From the NCBI GenBank assembly GCA_035439485.1, contig DAORKI010000012.1, positions 1 through 53,257 on the forward strand: 53,257 nucleotides of DNA, in the 5' to 3' direction. The position numbers and the translations under genes were made by a program. The number at the start of each line of letters is the position of its first letter. Position 1 is the stretch's first letter. The notes under the pieces were generated by a model, which saw nothing but the letters and a program-made list of their open reading frames with translations, was not told the origin of the DNA and searched no databases. This stretch comes from CAIKXD01 sp035439485. Its GTDB lineage: Bacteria; Bacteroidota; Bacteroidia; UBA4408. Positions 1 through 8,790 of this stretch are shown in pieces.

Positions 1-55
1 TTTCACAAGGCCAACATCTCTCCCGTTTAAATATGACTTTTTGAGGGACGACTAA
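1..55. mobile_element. Right-hand end of a truncated insertion sequence (inferred)
   Basis: Bases 35-55 (GACTTTTTGAGGGACGACTA plus one A) are repeated exactly, in inverted orientation, at 53206-53226. The sequence outside the repeat differs at the two window ends, as expected for the left and right ends of one element that share only their terminal inverted repeats. No transposase is visible because the window stops here. The IS family was not recognised. The 21-bp match is seen; the mobile-element reading is inference. Confidence 0.5.
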
Positions 56-78
56 ATACAATGAAAAGATGTGAAGTA

Positions 79-801
79 TTATTGCTTTTTTTGATATTTA
101 AATGGCACAGGGAATTGAGCTTTAAAATCATGAAGAGAAATGGCCTCCTTGAGGTTAAAATCACCAATTTTGGTTCGAACAAGATCAGTAAGATATGCAA
201 TATTGTTTAAATTTAAAGCAAAATCACGGGCTATAGCTCTGATATAAGTTCCTTTTGAGCATAAAACTTTGAATTGTACAGAAATAGTATTTTCAACCTT
301 AGCAATATCAAGTATTTCAAAGGATTTTATTTCAATTTCGCGTGCTTTAATTTCAGCAGATTCACCCCTTCTTGCTTTGAGGTAAGCCCTTTCTCCATCA
401 ATTTTTTTTGCTGAAAACAAAGGTGCAATTTGGTTTTGAACTCCAATCATTTTGGCCGCTACAGCGCGAATCTCATCATAGGTAATACTTTCAACTGATA
501 AAGATTCTGTTATTTCAGTTTCAAGATCAAAAGAAGGTGTAGATTGACCAAGTATAATATTTCCAGTATATTCTTTATCCAAACCTTGATATTCATCAAT
601 TTTTTTTGTGAGTTTGCCAGTGCAAAGAATAAGCAGACCTGTAGCTAGCGGATCAAGAGTTCCAGCATGTCCAATTTTAACATCCACGGACTTTCTAATA
701 TAGTTCACTACATCAAAGGAAGTCCATTTATAAGGTTTATCAATGAGTATGACAGCACCTTCCTTAAGGTTATTGAGGGTAAAATTTATTTTATTCACCA
801 C
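79..801 (-). CDS. truB: tRNA pseudouridine(55) synthase TruB
   Basis: Converts U55 of the tRNA T-loop to pseudouridine in the cytoplasm. The signature GHAGTLDPLATGLL carries the catalytic Asp (about residue 50), and LIDKPYKWTSFDVV is the usual N-terminal block. The reading frame can be opened at TTG 828, but that overlaps uppP by 26 bp. The GTG at 801 starts just past the uppP stop and gives 240 residues, the usual length for the family, so I chose it. It is last in the ftsX-DUF3098-uppP-truB run, a common Bacteroidota arrangement, and is probably cotranscribed. Function is very sure, start moderately so. Confidence 0.93.
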   Translation of the reverse strand: MVNKINFTLNNLKEGAVILIDKPYKWTSFDVVNYIRKSVDVKIGHAGTLDPLATGLLILCTGKLTKKIDEYQGLDKEYTGNIILGQSTPSFDLETEITESLSVESITYDEIRAVAAKMIGVQNQIAPLFSAKKIDGERAYLKARRGESAEIKAREIEIKSFEILDIAKVENTISVQFKVLCSKGTYIRAIARDFALNLNNIAYLTDLVRTKIGDFNLKEAISLHDFKAQFPVPFKYQKKQ

Positions 802-802
802 A

Positions 803-1606
803 TTAAAGCATCCCAAGTTTAATACCAAGGAAATGTAGTATAATTATGGTTAAACCCACAGCAATACGGTAATAACCAAAAAGCTTAAACCCATATTTAG
901 TGAGGTATCCAATAAAATATTTGATGGCTAAAACCCCAACTAAAAAAGCCACAACATTTCCTAGAACAAGCAAATGCACTTGGTTAGATTCGAAACCAGC
1001 ACCACTATCAATATATTTATACAATTTATAAACAGAGGCAGCAAAAATAGTAGGTACTGCAAGGACAAATGAAAATTCAGCTGCCTTTTTTCGTGTTAGC
1101 TTTTGGGAAAGACCGCCTATAATTGTTGCAGCAGATCGAGAAACTCCAGGAATCATTGAAATAGTTTGAAAAAGTCCAATTTTTAATGCTTTCATGTTAT
1201 TGAGAGGCTCCTCTTCTTCATCTTTTACTTCAAACCACTTATCAACAAATAATAAAATAATTCCTCCAATAACCAGCGACACAGCTACAGTTATGGCATT
1301 TTCAAGAAAACCATCAATTGTTTTTTTGAATAGAAAATAGAAAATTGGAGCAGGTATAAATGCAATCAATAATTTTAAATAAAAGTCGAAGCTAAGTAAA
1401 AAATCTTTCCAATAAAGCACCATTACAGAAAGGATACAACCAAACTGAATGGAGACAACAAAAAATTTAGTAAATTCTTTGGTTGAATCATCTTGAAGCA
1501 GTCCCATGATTGATGAACCGATAATAAGATGCCCAGTGGAAGAAACAGGTAAAAATTCAGTAAGTCCTTCAATTATCGCTAAAATTAGCGCATGTATAAT
1601 AGTCAT
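803..1606 (-). CDS. uppP: Undecaprenyl-diphosphatase UppP (BacA family)
   Basis: Integral membrane enzyme that dephosphorylates undecaprenyl diphosphate to recycle the lipid carrier for peptidoglycan and O-antigen synthesis; homologues confer low-level bacitracin resistance. The two family signatures are present: EGLTEFLPVSSTGHLI at residues 13-28 and PGVSRSA at 153-159. There are about eight hydrophobic segments, and 267 residues is the normal length. ATG start. It lies 22 bp after the DUF3098 gene and abuts truB. Confidence 0.95.
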   Translation of the reverse strand: MTIIHALILAIIEGLTEFLPVSSTGHLIIGSSIMGLLQDDSTKEFTKFFVVSIQFGCILSVMVLYWKDFLLSFDFYLKLLIAFIPAPIFYFLFKKTIDGFLENAITVAVSLVIGGIILLFVDKWFEVKDEEEEPLNNMKALKIGLFQTISMIPGVSRSAATIIGGLSQKLTRKKAAEFSFVLAVPTIFAASVYKLYKYIDSGAGFESNQVHLLVLGNVVAFLVGVLAIKYFIGYLTKYGFKLFGYYRIAVGLTIIILHFLGIKLGML

Positions 1607-1628
1607 TCTAATTTTTTAATATGGATAA

Positions 1629-1883
1629 TTAGTCTTTAGGTTTTCGCATAATGGCAAAGATTTCAATAATAAATCCAGTTAGAATAACTATTGGAGCTAC
1701 AGTAAGTCTGCGTGAATTAAAAATTTCGGGGTCAAAAACATTAGGATCATTTGACCCACCGCCAATCATTAATAAATTTCCAATAATAATAACAACAATA
1801 CCTATTATCATAAAAAGGTAGTTTTCTTTTCCAAAGGCAAAACCTTCTTTTTTTACAGAACTTTCTTGGTTTTTAGTTGACAT
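1629..1883 (-). CDS. DUF3098 family small membrane protein
   Basis: An 84-residue protein with a polar N-terminus (about 20 residues) and two hydrophobic segments, around residues 22-42 and 63-79, separated by a loop with the conserved-looking block FDPEIFNSRRLTVAPIVIL. I recognise this as the DUF3098 family, which in Bacteroidota sits between ftsX and uppP. Its function is unknown. The position suggests a role at the division site or in lipid-carrier recycling, but that is only context. Confidence 0.8.
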   Translation of the reverse strand: MSTKNQESSVKKEGFAFGKENYLFMIIGIVVIIIGNLLMIGGGSNDPNVFDPEIFNSRRLTVAPIVILTGFIIEIFAIMRKPKD

Positions 1884-1893
1884 GATTAAATTT

Positions 1894-2775
1894 TTATAAT
1901 TGATATAAATCGTCAGATTGAATTTTTAGATACTTTTTGACTGCAAAGTAAGTACTTAAAAACGTAATTCCTACACCAGCAACAATGAGCATAAAAAATA
2001 GTTTTACAAATAGGTTAATATCTTGAAGTTCAATGAGCTCAGGAAAATTGTTTTGAGCGGTGTAAATGAGGCCCATAAGCAATGCAATAGTAATTAAAGC
2101 ACTATAAAATCCGTTCCACATGCTTCTGTAAATAAAAGGTTTGCTTATAAATGATTGAGTTGCTCCCACTAACTGCATGGTTTTAATAAGGAAACGTTTT
2201 GAATAAATGTACAATCTAATTGTATTATTGATTAGAGCAAAAGAAATAATACTCAGTATTGCTGAGAAACCAAGTAAAACAATACCAATTTTGTTCACAT
2301 TTTCGTTTATAACATTTACGAGTGATTTTTGGTAATACACTTCCTTAATGTTGGGGTTTTGTAACAATATTTTTTCAATAACCAATAAACTATCATTATT
2401 TGCATACTCTGCTCTGAGTTTAACATCAAACGAGGAAAGTAAAGGATTGTAACCTAAAAACTTAACAAAATCTTCACCTAAATCTTTCTTTAAGCTTTCA
2501 GCGGCTTGTTCTTTTGTCACAAAGGTAGCTTTTTTTACAAATGGCGCTAGGTCCAAATTTTTTTTAAGCAGCATTAAATCAGCTTCTTTCACACTATCAT
2601 TTATAATTACACTTAAACCAATGTTTTCTTTCACGTAATTCGATAGCTTTTTTGCATTTAGGAGCACTAGTCCTAATAGACCAAGCACAAACAAAACTAA
2701 AGAAAGACTCACAATGGTTGAGAAATAAGAAGACCTTACTTTTCTATATGAATATTTTTCAGATTTATTGCTCAT
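1894..2775 (-). CDS. ftsX: Cell division protein FtsX (ABC-type permease)
   Basis: FtsX works with the ATPase FtsE at the divisome to activate peptidoglycan hydrolases. The protein shows an N-terminal transmembrane helix (residues about 20-42), a periplasmic domain of roughly 120 residues, then three C-terminal helices, which is the FtsX topology. The frame opens 17 codons earlier at 2826, but the ATG at 2775 (MSNKSEKYSYRK) gives the normal N-terminus of 293 residues, and a promoter-like box ends 12 bp upstream. ftsE is not in this window, as is usual in Bacteroidota. First gene of the operon. Confidence 0.9.
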   Translation of the reverse strand: MSNKSEKYSYRKVRSSYFSTIVSLSLVLFVLGLLGLVLLNAKKLSNYVKENIGLSVIINDSVKEADLMLLKKNLDLAPFVKKATFVTKEQAAESLKKDLGEDFVKFLGYNPLLSSFDVKLRAEYANNDSLLVIEKILLQNPNIKEVYYQKSLVNVINENVNKIGIVLLGFSAILSIISFALINNTIRLYIYSKRFLIKTMQLVGATQSFISKPFIYRSMWNGFYSALITIALLMGLIYTAQNNFPELIELQDINLFVKLFFMLIVAGVGITFLSTYFAVKKYLKIQSDDLYQL

Positions 2776-2787
2776 TATGAAGGTTTG

Positions 2788-2815
2788 CAAAAGTATACAA
2801 TTTTTTAAAATACAA
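2788..2815 (-). promoter_or_regulatory. Promoter of the ftsX operon
   Basis: On the minus strand a TACTTTTG box (2795-2788) matches the Bacteroidota -7 consensus TAnnTTTG, and TTG at 2815-2813 lies 17 bp upstream as the -33 element. The -7 box ends 12 bp before the ftsX ATG, so the leader would be very short. Confidence 0.5.
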
Positions 2816-2826
2816 GTAATAAGCAA

Positions 2827-3205
2827 AATGGGGTAATGGTACTTTAACGATTACTAACAAATACACTTGTCCTAAATTTTGAAATATGAGTACATTAACA
2901 CCAAACAATTCATCAAAATGGATTTCGCATTTTATACCGATACGGTTTCTGTAATAGTCCAAATGATTGAACTATAACAGACACTCTATCGGCATTGTAC
3001 CATAATCTCATGGACTAAATTATAATAACTAAAGGTATTAGTTGGACTATAAAATAAATGCAATTGTTATTATTTCAAATGATAAGCCATCCAAAAAAAA
3101 TTAGCTAGAAATTAGTTGTAAAAAACTTATTGAAGATGGATTCATCATAAATAATTGGGTTAAAAGATTAATTTTGCAGGCTTTCAAAAATTAAGACAAC
3201 TCATT
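2827..3205. other. Intergenic region between ftsX and leuS
   Basis: About 380 bp between divergent genes, AT-rich and without a convincing gene. The minus-strand open frame at 2765-2962 overlaps the ftsX promoter and has no recognisable features. A TAATTTTG box for leuS lies at its right end. Otherwise I see nothing. Confidence 0.5.
3169..3176 (+). promoter_or_regulatory. -7 promoter box for leuS
   Basis: TAATTTTG matches TAnnTTTG and is followed by CAGG, 29 bp before the leuS ATG. No clear -33 TTTG was found at the usual 17-21 bp spacing, so this is a partial match. Confidence 0.4.
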
Positions 3206-6079
3206 ATGGAATATGAATTTGGCGCTATTGAACAAAAATGGCAAGCGTATTGGGCAACTAATAAAACATTTAAGACTGAAAATAAATCTGACAAACCCAA
3301 ATATTATGTATTAGATATGTTTCCCTATCCCAGTGGTGCTGGTTTGCATGTTGGTCATCCATTAGGATATATTGCCTCTGATATTTTTGCAAGATATAAA
3401 AGATTAAAAGGCTTCAATGTTTTACATCCTATGGGATATGATTCATTTGGATTACCAGCAGAACAATACGCCATTCAAACAGGTCAACATCCAGAAATAA
3501 CAACAAAAACAAATATTGCTCGATATCGCGAGCAATTAGATAAAATAGGCTTTTCATTTGACTGGGACAGGGAAGTTCGTACATCGGATCCAAGTTACTA
3601 CAAATGGACTCAATGGATATTTATTCAATTGTTTAACAGTTGGTACAATCCTGAAACAAATAAGGCTGAACCAATTTCTACTTTAATTCCTAAGTTAGAA
3701 AATTTTACATCATTATCAGAAAAAGAAAAATCGGATTTATTATTAAAACATAGGTTAGCATATTTGAGTGATACAATGGTAAATTGGTGTCCACAATTGG
3801 GAACAGTGTTAGCCAATGAAGAAGTAAAAGATGGACTAAGTGAGCGAGGAGGCTACCCTGTAGAGCGTAAGCTGATGAAACAATGGAGTTTACGTATTAC
3901 AGCCTATGCGGATAGGCTTTTAAATGATTTAGATGAAATAGATTGGACAGAAAGTATAAAAGAGGCACAAAGAAATTGGATTGGTAAATCAGAAGGAACC
4001 TCACTCCTATTTCAAGTAGAAAACAGCTCAGAAACGATTGAAGTTTTTACCACACGCCCCGACACTATTTTTGGAGTTTCTTTTGTTACTTTAGCTCCTG
4101 AGCATGAGTTGGTAAATTTAATTACAAGTGATTCGCAAAGGGGAGCAGTTGAAGCATACGTGTTAGTTGCTAAAAACCGCAGCGAGAGGGAACGAATGGC
4201 TGATGTGAAGAAAATTAGTGGTGTATTTACCGGTGCTTTTGTGTTACATCCTTTTACAGGTAAAAAGATCCCAATTTGGGTAGGCGATTATGTTTTAGCA
4301 GGTTATGGTACAGGTGCTGTAATGGCAGTTCCAGGGCATGATTCGAGAGATTATGCTTTCGCCAAACATTTTGATTTGCCTATACTTGAGGTTGTTTCTG
4401 GTGGTGATTTAAGTATATCATCATACGATGTTAAGGAAGGTAAGTTAATCAATTCTGATTTTTTAAATGGACTAGAAGTAAAAGCAGCAATAAAAAAGGC
4501 GATATCACTAATTGAAGAAAAGGGCTTGGGCAAAGGAAAAACTAATTATCGTTTGCGTGATGCTATATTTGGTCGCCAACGATATTGGGGTGAACCCATT
4601 CCAGTTTATTATAAGGATGGGATTCCACATGTTTTAAATGAAACAGAGTTACCATTAATACTTCCAGAAGTTGATAAATATTTGCCTACTGAAAGTGGTG
4701 AGCCACCATTAGCGAGGGCTAAGAACTGGAGATATAGGGCTAAGGATGGGAATTTTAGTCCTACTAAGAACCCACATGAACACACCCCTGACCCATCTCA
4801 AGAGGGGAAGACATTTGAGTATGAGTATAGCACCATGCCAGGTTGGGCGGGATCCTCGTGGTATTTTTTACGTTATATGGATTCGCAAAATGATAAAGAA
4901 TTTGTTAGTAAAGAAGCTGCAAATTATTGGCAAAATGTGGATTTATATATTGGTGGAGCAGAACACGCTACAGGACACTTGTTGTATGTACGATTTTGGA
5001 CTAAATTTTTATATGATTTAGGTTTGATTCCTGTGATTGAACCTGCTAAGAAATTAATCAATCAGGGAATGATACAGGGGGTGAGTAATTTTGTTTATCG
5101 ATCAAACATGAAAAACGCGTTTGTTTCTTACCATCTTATTAAGGATCAATTTGAAAAATTATCGATTGAGGAGCTTGAGGATCTAGCTACTAAACCAGAT
5201 GCAAAAGTTGAAGTTATTGAAGCATGGAAAAATTCGTCCTTTCACACCTACGGAAAAGTGAATGCCCTGCATGTTGATGTGAATATTGTAAATAACAATG
5301 TTTTGGATATTGAAGCTTTCAGAAAGTGGCGTGAAGAATATAATGATGCTGAATTTATATTAGAAGAAGGGAAATACATCTGTGGCAACGAAGTAGAAAA
5401 AATGTCTAAATCAAAGTGGAATGTGGTTTCACCTGATGATATGGTTGCTCAGTACGGTGCAGATTGTTTAAGGTTGTATGAAATGTTTTTAGGTCCTTTA
5501 GAATTAAGTAAACCTTGGAATACTAATGGTATTACAGGAGTTTCAAATTTTATGCGCAAATTGTGGCGTTTATATCACAGTGGAGATAAATTTAATATTA
5601 GCGAAGAACAGGCATCAAAAGCTGAACTAAAAACCTTGCATAAAACCATCAGGAAAATTAACTATGATATTGAAAATTTTTCATTCAATACATCGGTGAG
5701 TAATTTTATGATTTGTGTGAATGAATTAACAGAATTGAAATGTAATAAACGCGATATATTAGAGCCATTAGCAATTCTAATTTCTCCTTATGCACCTCAT
5801 ATTGCTGAAGAGTTATGGAATAAATTAGGTCATGAAGAAAGTATTGCTTATGCACAATTTCCTGAGTTTAATGAAGCCTATTTAGTAGAAACGACTTTTA
5901 ATTATCCTATTTCAATCAATGGTAAAACAAAATTCAATTATGAATTTGAATTGGCTCTAGGAAAAGAGGAATTGGAGAAAACTGTTCTAGAATTGGAACA
6001 AACAAAGAAAATACTTGAAGGAAAAGTACCAAAAAAGATCATTGTTGTGCATCAAAAGATCATCAATATCGTAATTTAA
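3206..6079 (+). CDS. leuS: Leucine--tRNA ligase
   Basis: Class I aminoacyl-tRNA synthetase charging tRNA-Leu. Visible features are the HIGH-type motif HVGH (residues 48-51), the CP1 editing domain with the threonine-rich TTRPDTIFGVSF block and YGTGAVMAVPGHDSRD, the MPGWAGSSWYFLRYMD block after it, and KMSKS at 732-736. At 957 residues it is slightly long. Part of the excess is a low-conservation stretch around residues 515-540 containing TPDPSQEGK, which looks like a small palindromic repeat inserted in frame (see 4781-4810). The C-terminal editing and tRNA-binding region appears intact. It stands alone on the plus strand. Confidence 0.97.
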   Translation: MEYEFGAIEQKWQAYWATNKTFKTENKSDKPKYYVLDMFPYPSGAGLHVGHPLGYIASDIFARYKRLKGFNVLHPMGYDSFGLPAEQYAIQTGQHPEITTKTNIARYREQLDKIGFSFDWDREVRTSDPSYYKWTQWIFIQLFNSWYNPETNKAEPISTLIPKLENFTSLSEKEKSDLLLKHRLAYLSDTMVNWCPQLGTVLANEEVKDGLSERGGYPVERKLMKQWSLRITAYADRLLNDLDEIDWTESIKEAQRNWIGKSEGTSLLFQVENSSETIEVFTTRPDTIFGVSFVTLAPEHELVNLITSDSQRGAVEAYVLVAKNRSERERMADVKKISGVFTGAFVLHPFTGKKIPIWVGDYVLAGYGTGAVMAVPGHDSRDYAFAKHFDLPILEVVSGGDLSISSYDVKEGKLINSDFLNGLEVKAAIKKAISLIEEKGLGKGKTNYRLRDAIFGRQRYWGEPIPVYYKDGIPHVLNETELPLILPEVDKYLPTESGEPPLARAKNWRYRAKDGNFSPTKNPHEHTPDPSQEGKTFEYEYSTMPGWAGSSWYFLRYMDSQNDKEFVSKEAANYWQNVDLYIGGAEHATGHLLYVRFWTKFLYDLGLIPVIEPAKKLINQGMIQGVSNFVYRSNMKNAFVSYHLIKDQFEKLSIEELEDLATKPDAKVEVIEAWKNSSFHTYGKVNALHVDVNIVNNNVLDIEAFRKWREEYNDAEFILEEGKYICGNEVEKMSKSKWNVVSPDDMVAQYGADCLRLYEMFLGPLELSKPWNTNGITGVSNFMRKLWRLYHSGDKFNISEEQASKAELKTLHKTIRKINYDIENFSFNTSVSNFMICVNELTELKCNKRDILEPLAILISPYAPHIAEELWNKLGHEESIAYAQFPEFNEAYLVETTFNYPISINGKTKFNYEFELALGKEELEKTVLELEQTKKILEGKVPKKIIVVHQKIINIVI
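4781..4810 (+). repeat. Small palindromic repeat inserted in frame in leuS
   Basis: The segment has arms CCCCT (4785-4789) and AGGGG (4803-4807), with TGA/TCA pairing just inside. It is translated as TPDPSQEGK. I have seen very similar CCCCTGACCC...GAGGGG sequences between genes in Bacteroidota. Here one lies inside an essential gene, in a loop between conserved blocks. The palindrome is seen; the repeat-family assignment is from memory. Confidence 0.45.
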
Positions 6080-6162
6080 TGGCGATTTGTTTAGATTTTG
6101 ATAAAGCGATAATCAAGCCTTAATTATTGTGGTATTGAAGTTTAAATATAGATTGGAAGACA

Positions 6163-6927
6163 TTAGGCGTTGGCATTTTCTTTTACAATACGATAATAGT
6201 GCCCTGATGCCATGAAATTTGGTAATTTTTGTGCCAACCAATTATCAATTTTTGAAAAAGATTTAAGAGGAATAAATGGCAAGTAAGTTTCGAATATTGG
6301 AGCTAAGAAGTAAGCATTTTTAACTTCCATCACTTTCATTCCCATGTTCTTACATTCGCGTTTCAGCCTGCCAACAGTGAAAAAGTTCACATGAGGTGTA
6401 TCGTAGTTTTGAGAATAAGGTTCCTTTTTACCTAGCAATTTTTTTACCTGCCAAATAAATCCATTTAATCCTATTTTCCTCATAAAATACAATGGTTGCA
6501 TGGCAATTTCGAAGGGACCATATCCATTAGGAACGGTGATTAATAGTTGCATATCTTTTTTTCCATTCTTTGCAGCATATTCAAGTATTTCGGAATAATT
6601 TGGGATGTGTTCTAAAACTTCAGTTAAAATAATATAATCGAATTTACTTATATCACCTTTTTCGAAGTATAAAAACTCTAGCTTTAAGTTATTAAATTTA
6701 TTTCTGCTCGCAGTAATATCAAGATTACCTTGGTGGACATCAATACCAGTTACAAATGCATTGGGAATAGTACACAGGGGTAAGGTAACGTTCCCGGTCC
6801 CACATCCAACATCAAGAATATTTACTGGATTTTTTTTAGCATTAATAATTGTCTCATAAATCCAATGTAATCTTTCATAATGACAAGGGAAATCAACATA
6901 TTCAGTGTACTTATCGAATTCGGCCAT
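6163..6927 (-). CDS. Class I SAM-dependent methyltransferase
   Basis: SAM-binding motif I, ILDVGCGTGNVT, is near residue 37. The acidic residue of motif II lies in VTGIDVH, and ILTEVLEHIPNYSEIL is the post-motif block of methyltransferases of the UbiE/Coq5-like and ubiquinone-biosynthesis type. The substrate cannot be read from the sequence. The frame opens at TTG 6963, but the ATG at 6927 gives 254 residues and removes a 17-bp overlap with the upstream oxygenase, so I prefer it. It follows the 2OG oxygenase by about 20 bp, which suggests one transcript and perhaps one pathway. Confidence 0.85.
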   Translation of the reverse strand: MAEFDKYTEYVDFPCHYERLHWIYETIINAKKNPVNILDVGCGTGNVTLPLCTIPNAFVTGIDVHQGNLDITASRNKFNNLKLEFLYFEKGDISKFDYIILTEVLEHIPNYSEILEYAAKNGKKDMQLLITVPNGYGPFEIAMQPLYFMRKIGLNGFIWQVKKLLGKKEPYSQNYDTPHVNFFTVGRLKRECKNMGMKVMEVKNAYFLAPIFETYLPFIPLKSFSKIDNWLAQKLPNFMASGHYYRIVKENANA

Positions 6928-6946
6928 AAGGTTATTAGGGTTACAA

Positions 6947-7750
6947 TTAAAACTTAATTCCAAGTTTTAGCATTGTTCTTTTGATGTTATTTTTCAAAGT
7001 TTCTTTAACGTCTGTTTTAATTTTCTTTAATGTACCTTCTTCTGGTCTAGCTTTGAAAACAGTGTCATGATACTTTCCTTTATAATCACCAATTGGGGTG
7101 TAATAATAAGTATAAAATGATTTTCGAGTTTCGCCTTCAGGAACATGAATTGTTGAATAGCCATGGTAGCTGATTTCGCTGGTTTCAAAAATGACGCATC
7201 TGTTAAAACTTGGCAAATAAGCTTTACCCAGTTTAGTAACATCTTCATTCCATAATTCAACTTTACCTCCATATTCTTCTTTCCAATGTTTATTAATAAA
7301 AACGAGCAAATTTAATCTACGATGTATTTTTTGAACGTGGTGAATATTGAAGTCGATGTGAACATCCAGGTAACTGCCATTTTTACCTTGATGCACACCA
7401 GAGCCTAAATTATCATTAGTTGTAAATAATCCATTGATTCCAGTAATTTTTTCAAGGGTATCGGTCATTTCTTTTGAAGAAACTGCTTCTTTTAGTTGTT
7501 GAAAACAGGGGTCAAATTGGTCGAAATTGCTGCCTTCTGATTTATTTTCATTTAGCCCATGATAATGTTTATTTAAGACTTGCAAAGGAGGAAACTGAGT
7601 ATACATTTTCTCAGCGAATTCAGGTTCAAGGAAATTATCTATTGCAAGATGACGGTAAGGCTTAGCATTATTGAATTCTTGTTGTAATTTTTTAATATTT
7701 TCTTCGGTAAAAAATTCTTTTCTAATGATGTTTTCCATGGTAAAATTCAT
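6947..7750 (-). CDS. 2-oxoglutarate/Fe(II)-dependent oxygenase, prolyl-hydroxylase-like
   Basis: The jelly-roll iron site is legible: HID (H131, D133), distal H196 in ISYHG, and R209 in ETRKSF to bind 2-oxoglutarate. Between them, RRLNLLVFINKHWKEEYGG and VELWNEDVTK are the usual core strands. This places it in the prolyl 4-hydroxylase-like superfamily. Bacterial members hydroxylate proteins, sugars or small metabolites; the substrate is unknown here. Starts at ATG 7750 or 7738. A TATTTTTG box lies 10 bp upstream of the start, so it may head its own transcript with the methyltransferase. Confidence 0.85.
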   Translation of the reverse strand: MNFTMENIIRKEFFTEENIKKLQQEFNNAKPYRHLAIDNFLEPEFAEKMYTQFPPLQVLNKHYHGLNENKSEGSNFDQFDPCFQQLKEAVSSKEMTDTLEKITGINGLFTTNDNLGSGVHQGKNGSYLDVHIDFNIHHVQKIHRRLNLLVFINKHWKEEYGGKVELWNEDVTKLGKAYLPSFNRCVIFETSEISYHGYSTIHVPEGETRKSFYTYYYTPIGDYKGKYHDTVFKARPEEGTLKKIKTDVKETLKNNIKRTMLKLGIKF

Positions 7751-7760
7751 TTTTATTGGG

Positions 7761-7768
7761 CAAAAATA
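7761..7768 (-). promoter_or_regulatory. -7 promoter box upstream of the oxygenase gene
   Basis: TATTTTTG on the minus strand matches TAnnTTTG and ends 10 bp before the ATG at 7750. No -33 element is evident. It lies in the 28-bp gap after the upstream gene and could separate the oxygenase-methyltransferase pair from the bactofilin operon. Confidence 0.35.
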
Positions 7769-7778
7769 ACAATAAGAT

Positions 7779-8150
7779 TTATTTTTTTGTATTGCTATAC
7801 AGCATTAATGTTTCAAATACCGTAAAGCAGGTATAATGTAATAAGAACCACATAATAAAAGTTTTAGCAGTATCACGATTAAACATAAAGAAAAATATAA
7901 TAATTGCGAGGTACAAAAGCAACTTTAGCGTAGTTGCCAACATAAATTTTCGAACAAAAACATTGGCTTGCTGATTTTTACCTGAAGTTAAAAAAAAGTG
8001 CATCAACAAGGTTGTAATTACAAATAGCAAGTAAATAGACCAAGTGATAGTTGTGACAGGCAATTTTTGTGTAAATTTTCCTAAACTAAGCACTAGTAAC
8101 AAAAAGCAGAAATTGAAAATTAAAAAAACAAATGGATATTTTTTGATCAT
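7779..8150 (-). CDS. Four-helix membrane protein next to AtpZ-like gene
   Basis: A 123-residue protein with four predicted transmembrane segments (about residues 5-24, 32-52, 68-89 and 98-118) and few polar residues. In Bacteroidota a small membrane protein of this kind often lies between the AtpZ-like gene and atpB of the F-type ATP synthase, comparable to AtpI. Here atpB does not follow. I do not recognise a domain with certainty. It lies 9 bp after the AtpZ-like gene, so it is probably cotranscribed. An ATP-synthase assembly role is inference from position. Confidence 0.65.
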   Translation of the reverse strand: MIKKYPFVFLIFNFCFLLLVLSLGKFTQKLPVTTITWSIYLLFVITTLLMHFFLTSGKNQQANVFVRKFMLATTLKLLLYLAIIIFFFMFNRDTAKTFIMWFLLHYTCFTVFETLMLYSNTKK

Positions 8151-8159
8151 ATAATTTTC

Positions 8160-8405
8160 CTATTTGTTCTTAATTAAATCTTTAATGGTAAGATAAACAG
8201 CAATAATAACTGCAAGAATAGTTAGTGTTGCGGTAAAGATGTTGTTATTGATATTAAAATACTTATCGATTTTTATTCCTGCCCAAGCACCAAGAAGCAT
8301 GATTGCTGCCATTTGGAGCCCCATACCACTGTATCTGATGATACTGTTTGGAGACTTTTTATCAGGCTGTTTTTTCGACTTTTTTATCTCTTCCTTGTTC
8401 GGCAT
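8160..8405 (-). CDS. AtpZ/AtpI family small membrane protein
   Basis: An 81-residue protein with a lysine-rich N-terminus and two transmembrane helices. The helical-hairpin block SIIRYSGMGLQMAAIMLLGAWAGIKIDK is characteristic of AtpZ, a small protein encoded ahead of F-type ATP synthase genes and implicated in assembly or ion supply of the Fo sector. The gene overlaps the upstream bactofilin by 44 bp. The rest of the ATP synthase operon is not next to it in this window. Confidence 0.8.
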   Translation of the reverse strand: MPNKEEIKKSKKQPDKKSPNSIIRYSGMGLQMAAIMLLGAWAGIKIDKYFNINNNIFTATLTILAVIIAVYLTIKDLIKNK

Positions 8406-8790
8406 GTTTTAAATCTTTAACAACACCGCCCATACTGCATGAGCCACTAAAATTAGCGCCAGGTTCAATAGATAGTTTGTTGGTAATAATTTCGCCTTTT
8501 AAATTTGCTGTAGATTTTAAGGCCAAAAGCTCGGAAACTGTTATATTTCCGTTAATCGCTCCTGAAATATCTGCATTTTGGCAGAAGATTTCACCTTCAA
8601 CACTGCCTGTACTTCCAATTACTACTTTTCCTTTAGTGTTTACAGAACCTACCAAAGTACCATCAATTCTAACATCGCCATTAGATTTTATTTCTCCATT
8701 GATGCTAGTACCTACACCAATAAGATTAATGCTGCCTGTATCTATATCATGATTTTTGGTCATAAATGTGGTTTTTGTTTTATTGAACAT
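8362..8790 (-). CDS. Bactofilin (polymer-forming cytoskeletal protein)
   Basis: Bactofilins form non-polar filaments at the membrane and act in cell shape and wall synthesis. Residues about 20-115 show the right-handed beta-helix pattern of short glycine-spaced repeats (GTSINGEIKSNGDVRIDG, VEGEIFCQNADISGAINGNI, LKGEIITNKLSIEPGANFSG). The flanks are short and polar, as usual, and 142 residues is typical. ATG at 8790 is used; an ATG nine codons further in is also possible. First gene of the operon, with a good promoter match upstream. Confidence 0.9.
   Translation of the reverse strand: MFNKTKTTFMTKNHDIDTGSINLIGVGTSINGEIKSNGDVRIDGTLVGSVNTKGKVVIGSTGSVEGEIFCQNADISGAINGNITVSELLALKSTANLKGEIITNKLSIEPGANFSGSCSMGGVVKDLKHAEQGRDKKVEKTA

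Noticed and set aside
2765..2962. Minus-strand open frame upstream of ftsX
   Set aside because: It covers the ftsX promoter box and start region and shows no domain, signal or family resemblance.
4746..5021. Plus-strand open frame inside leuS
   Set aside because: It is out of frame with a well-conserved synthetase and has no independent features.
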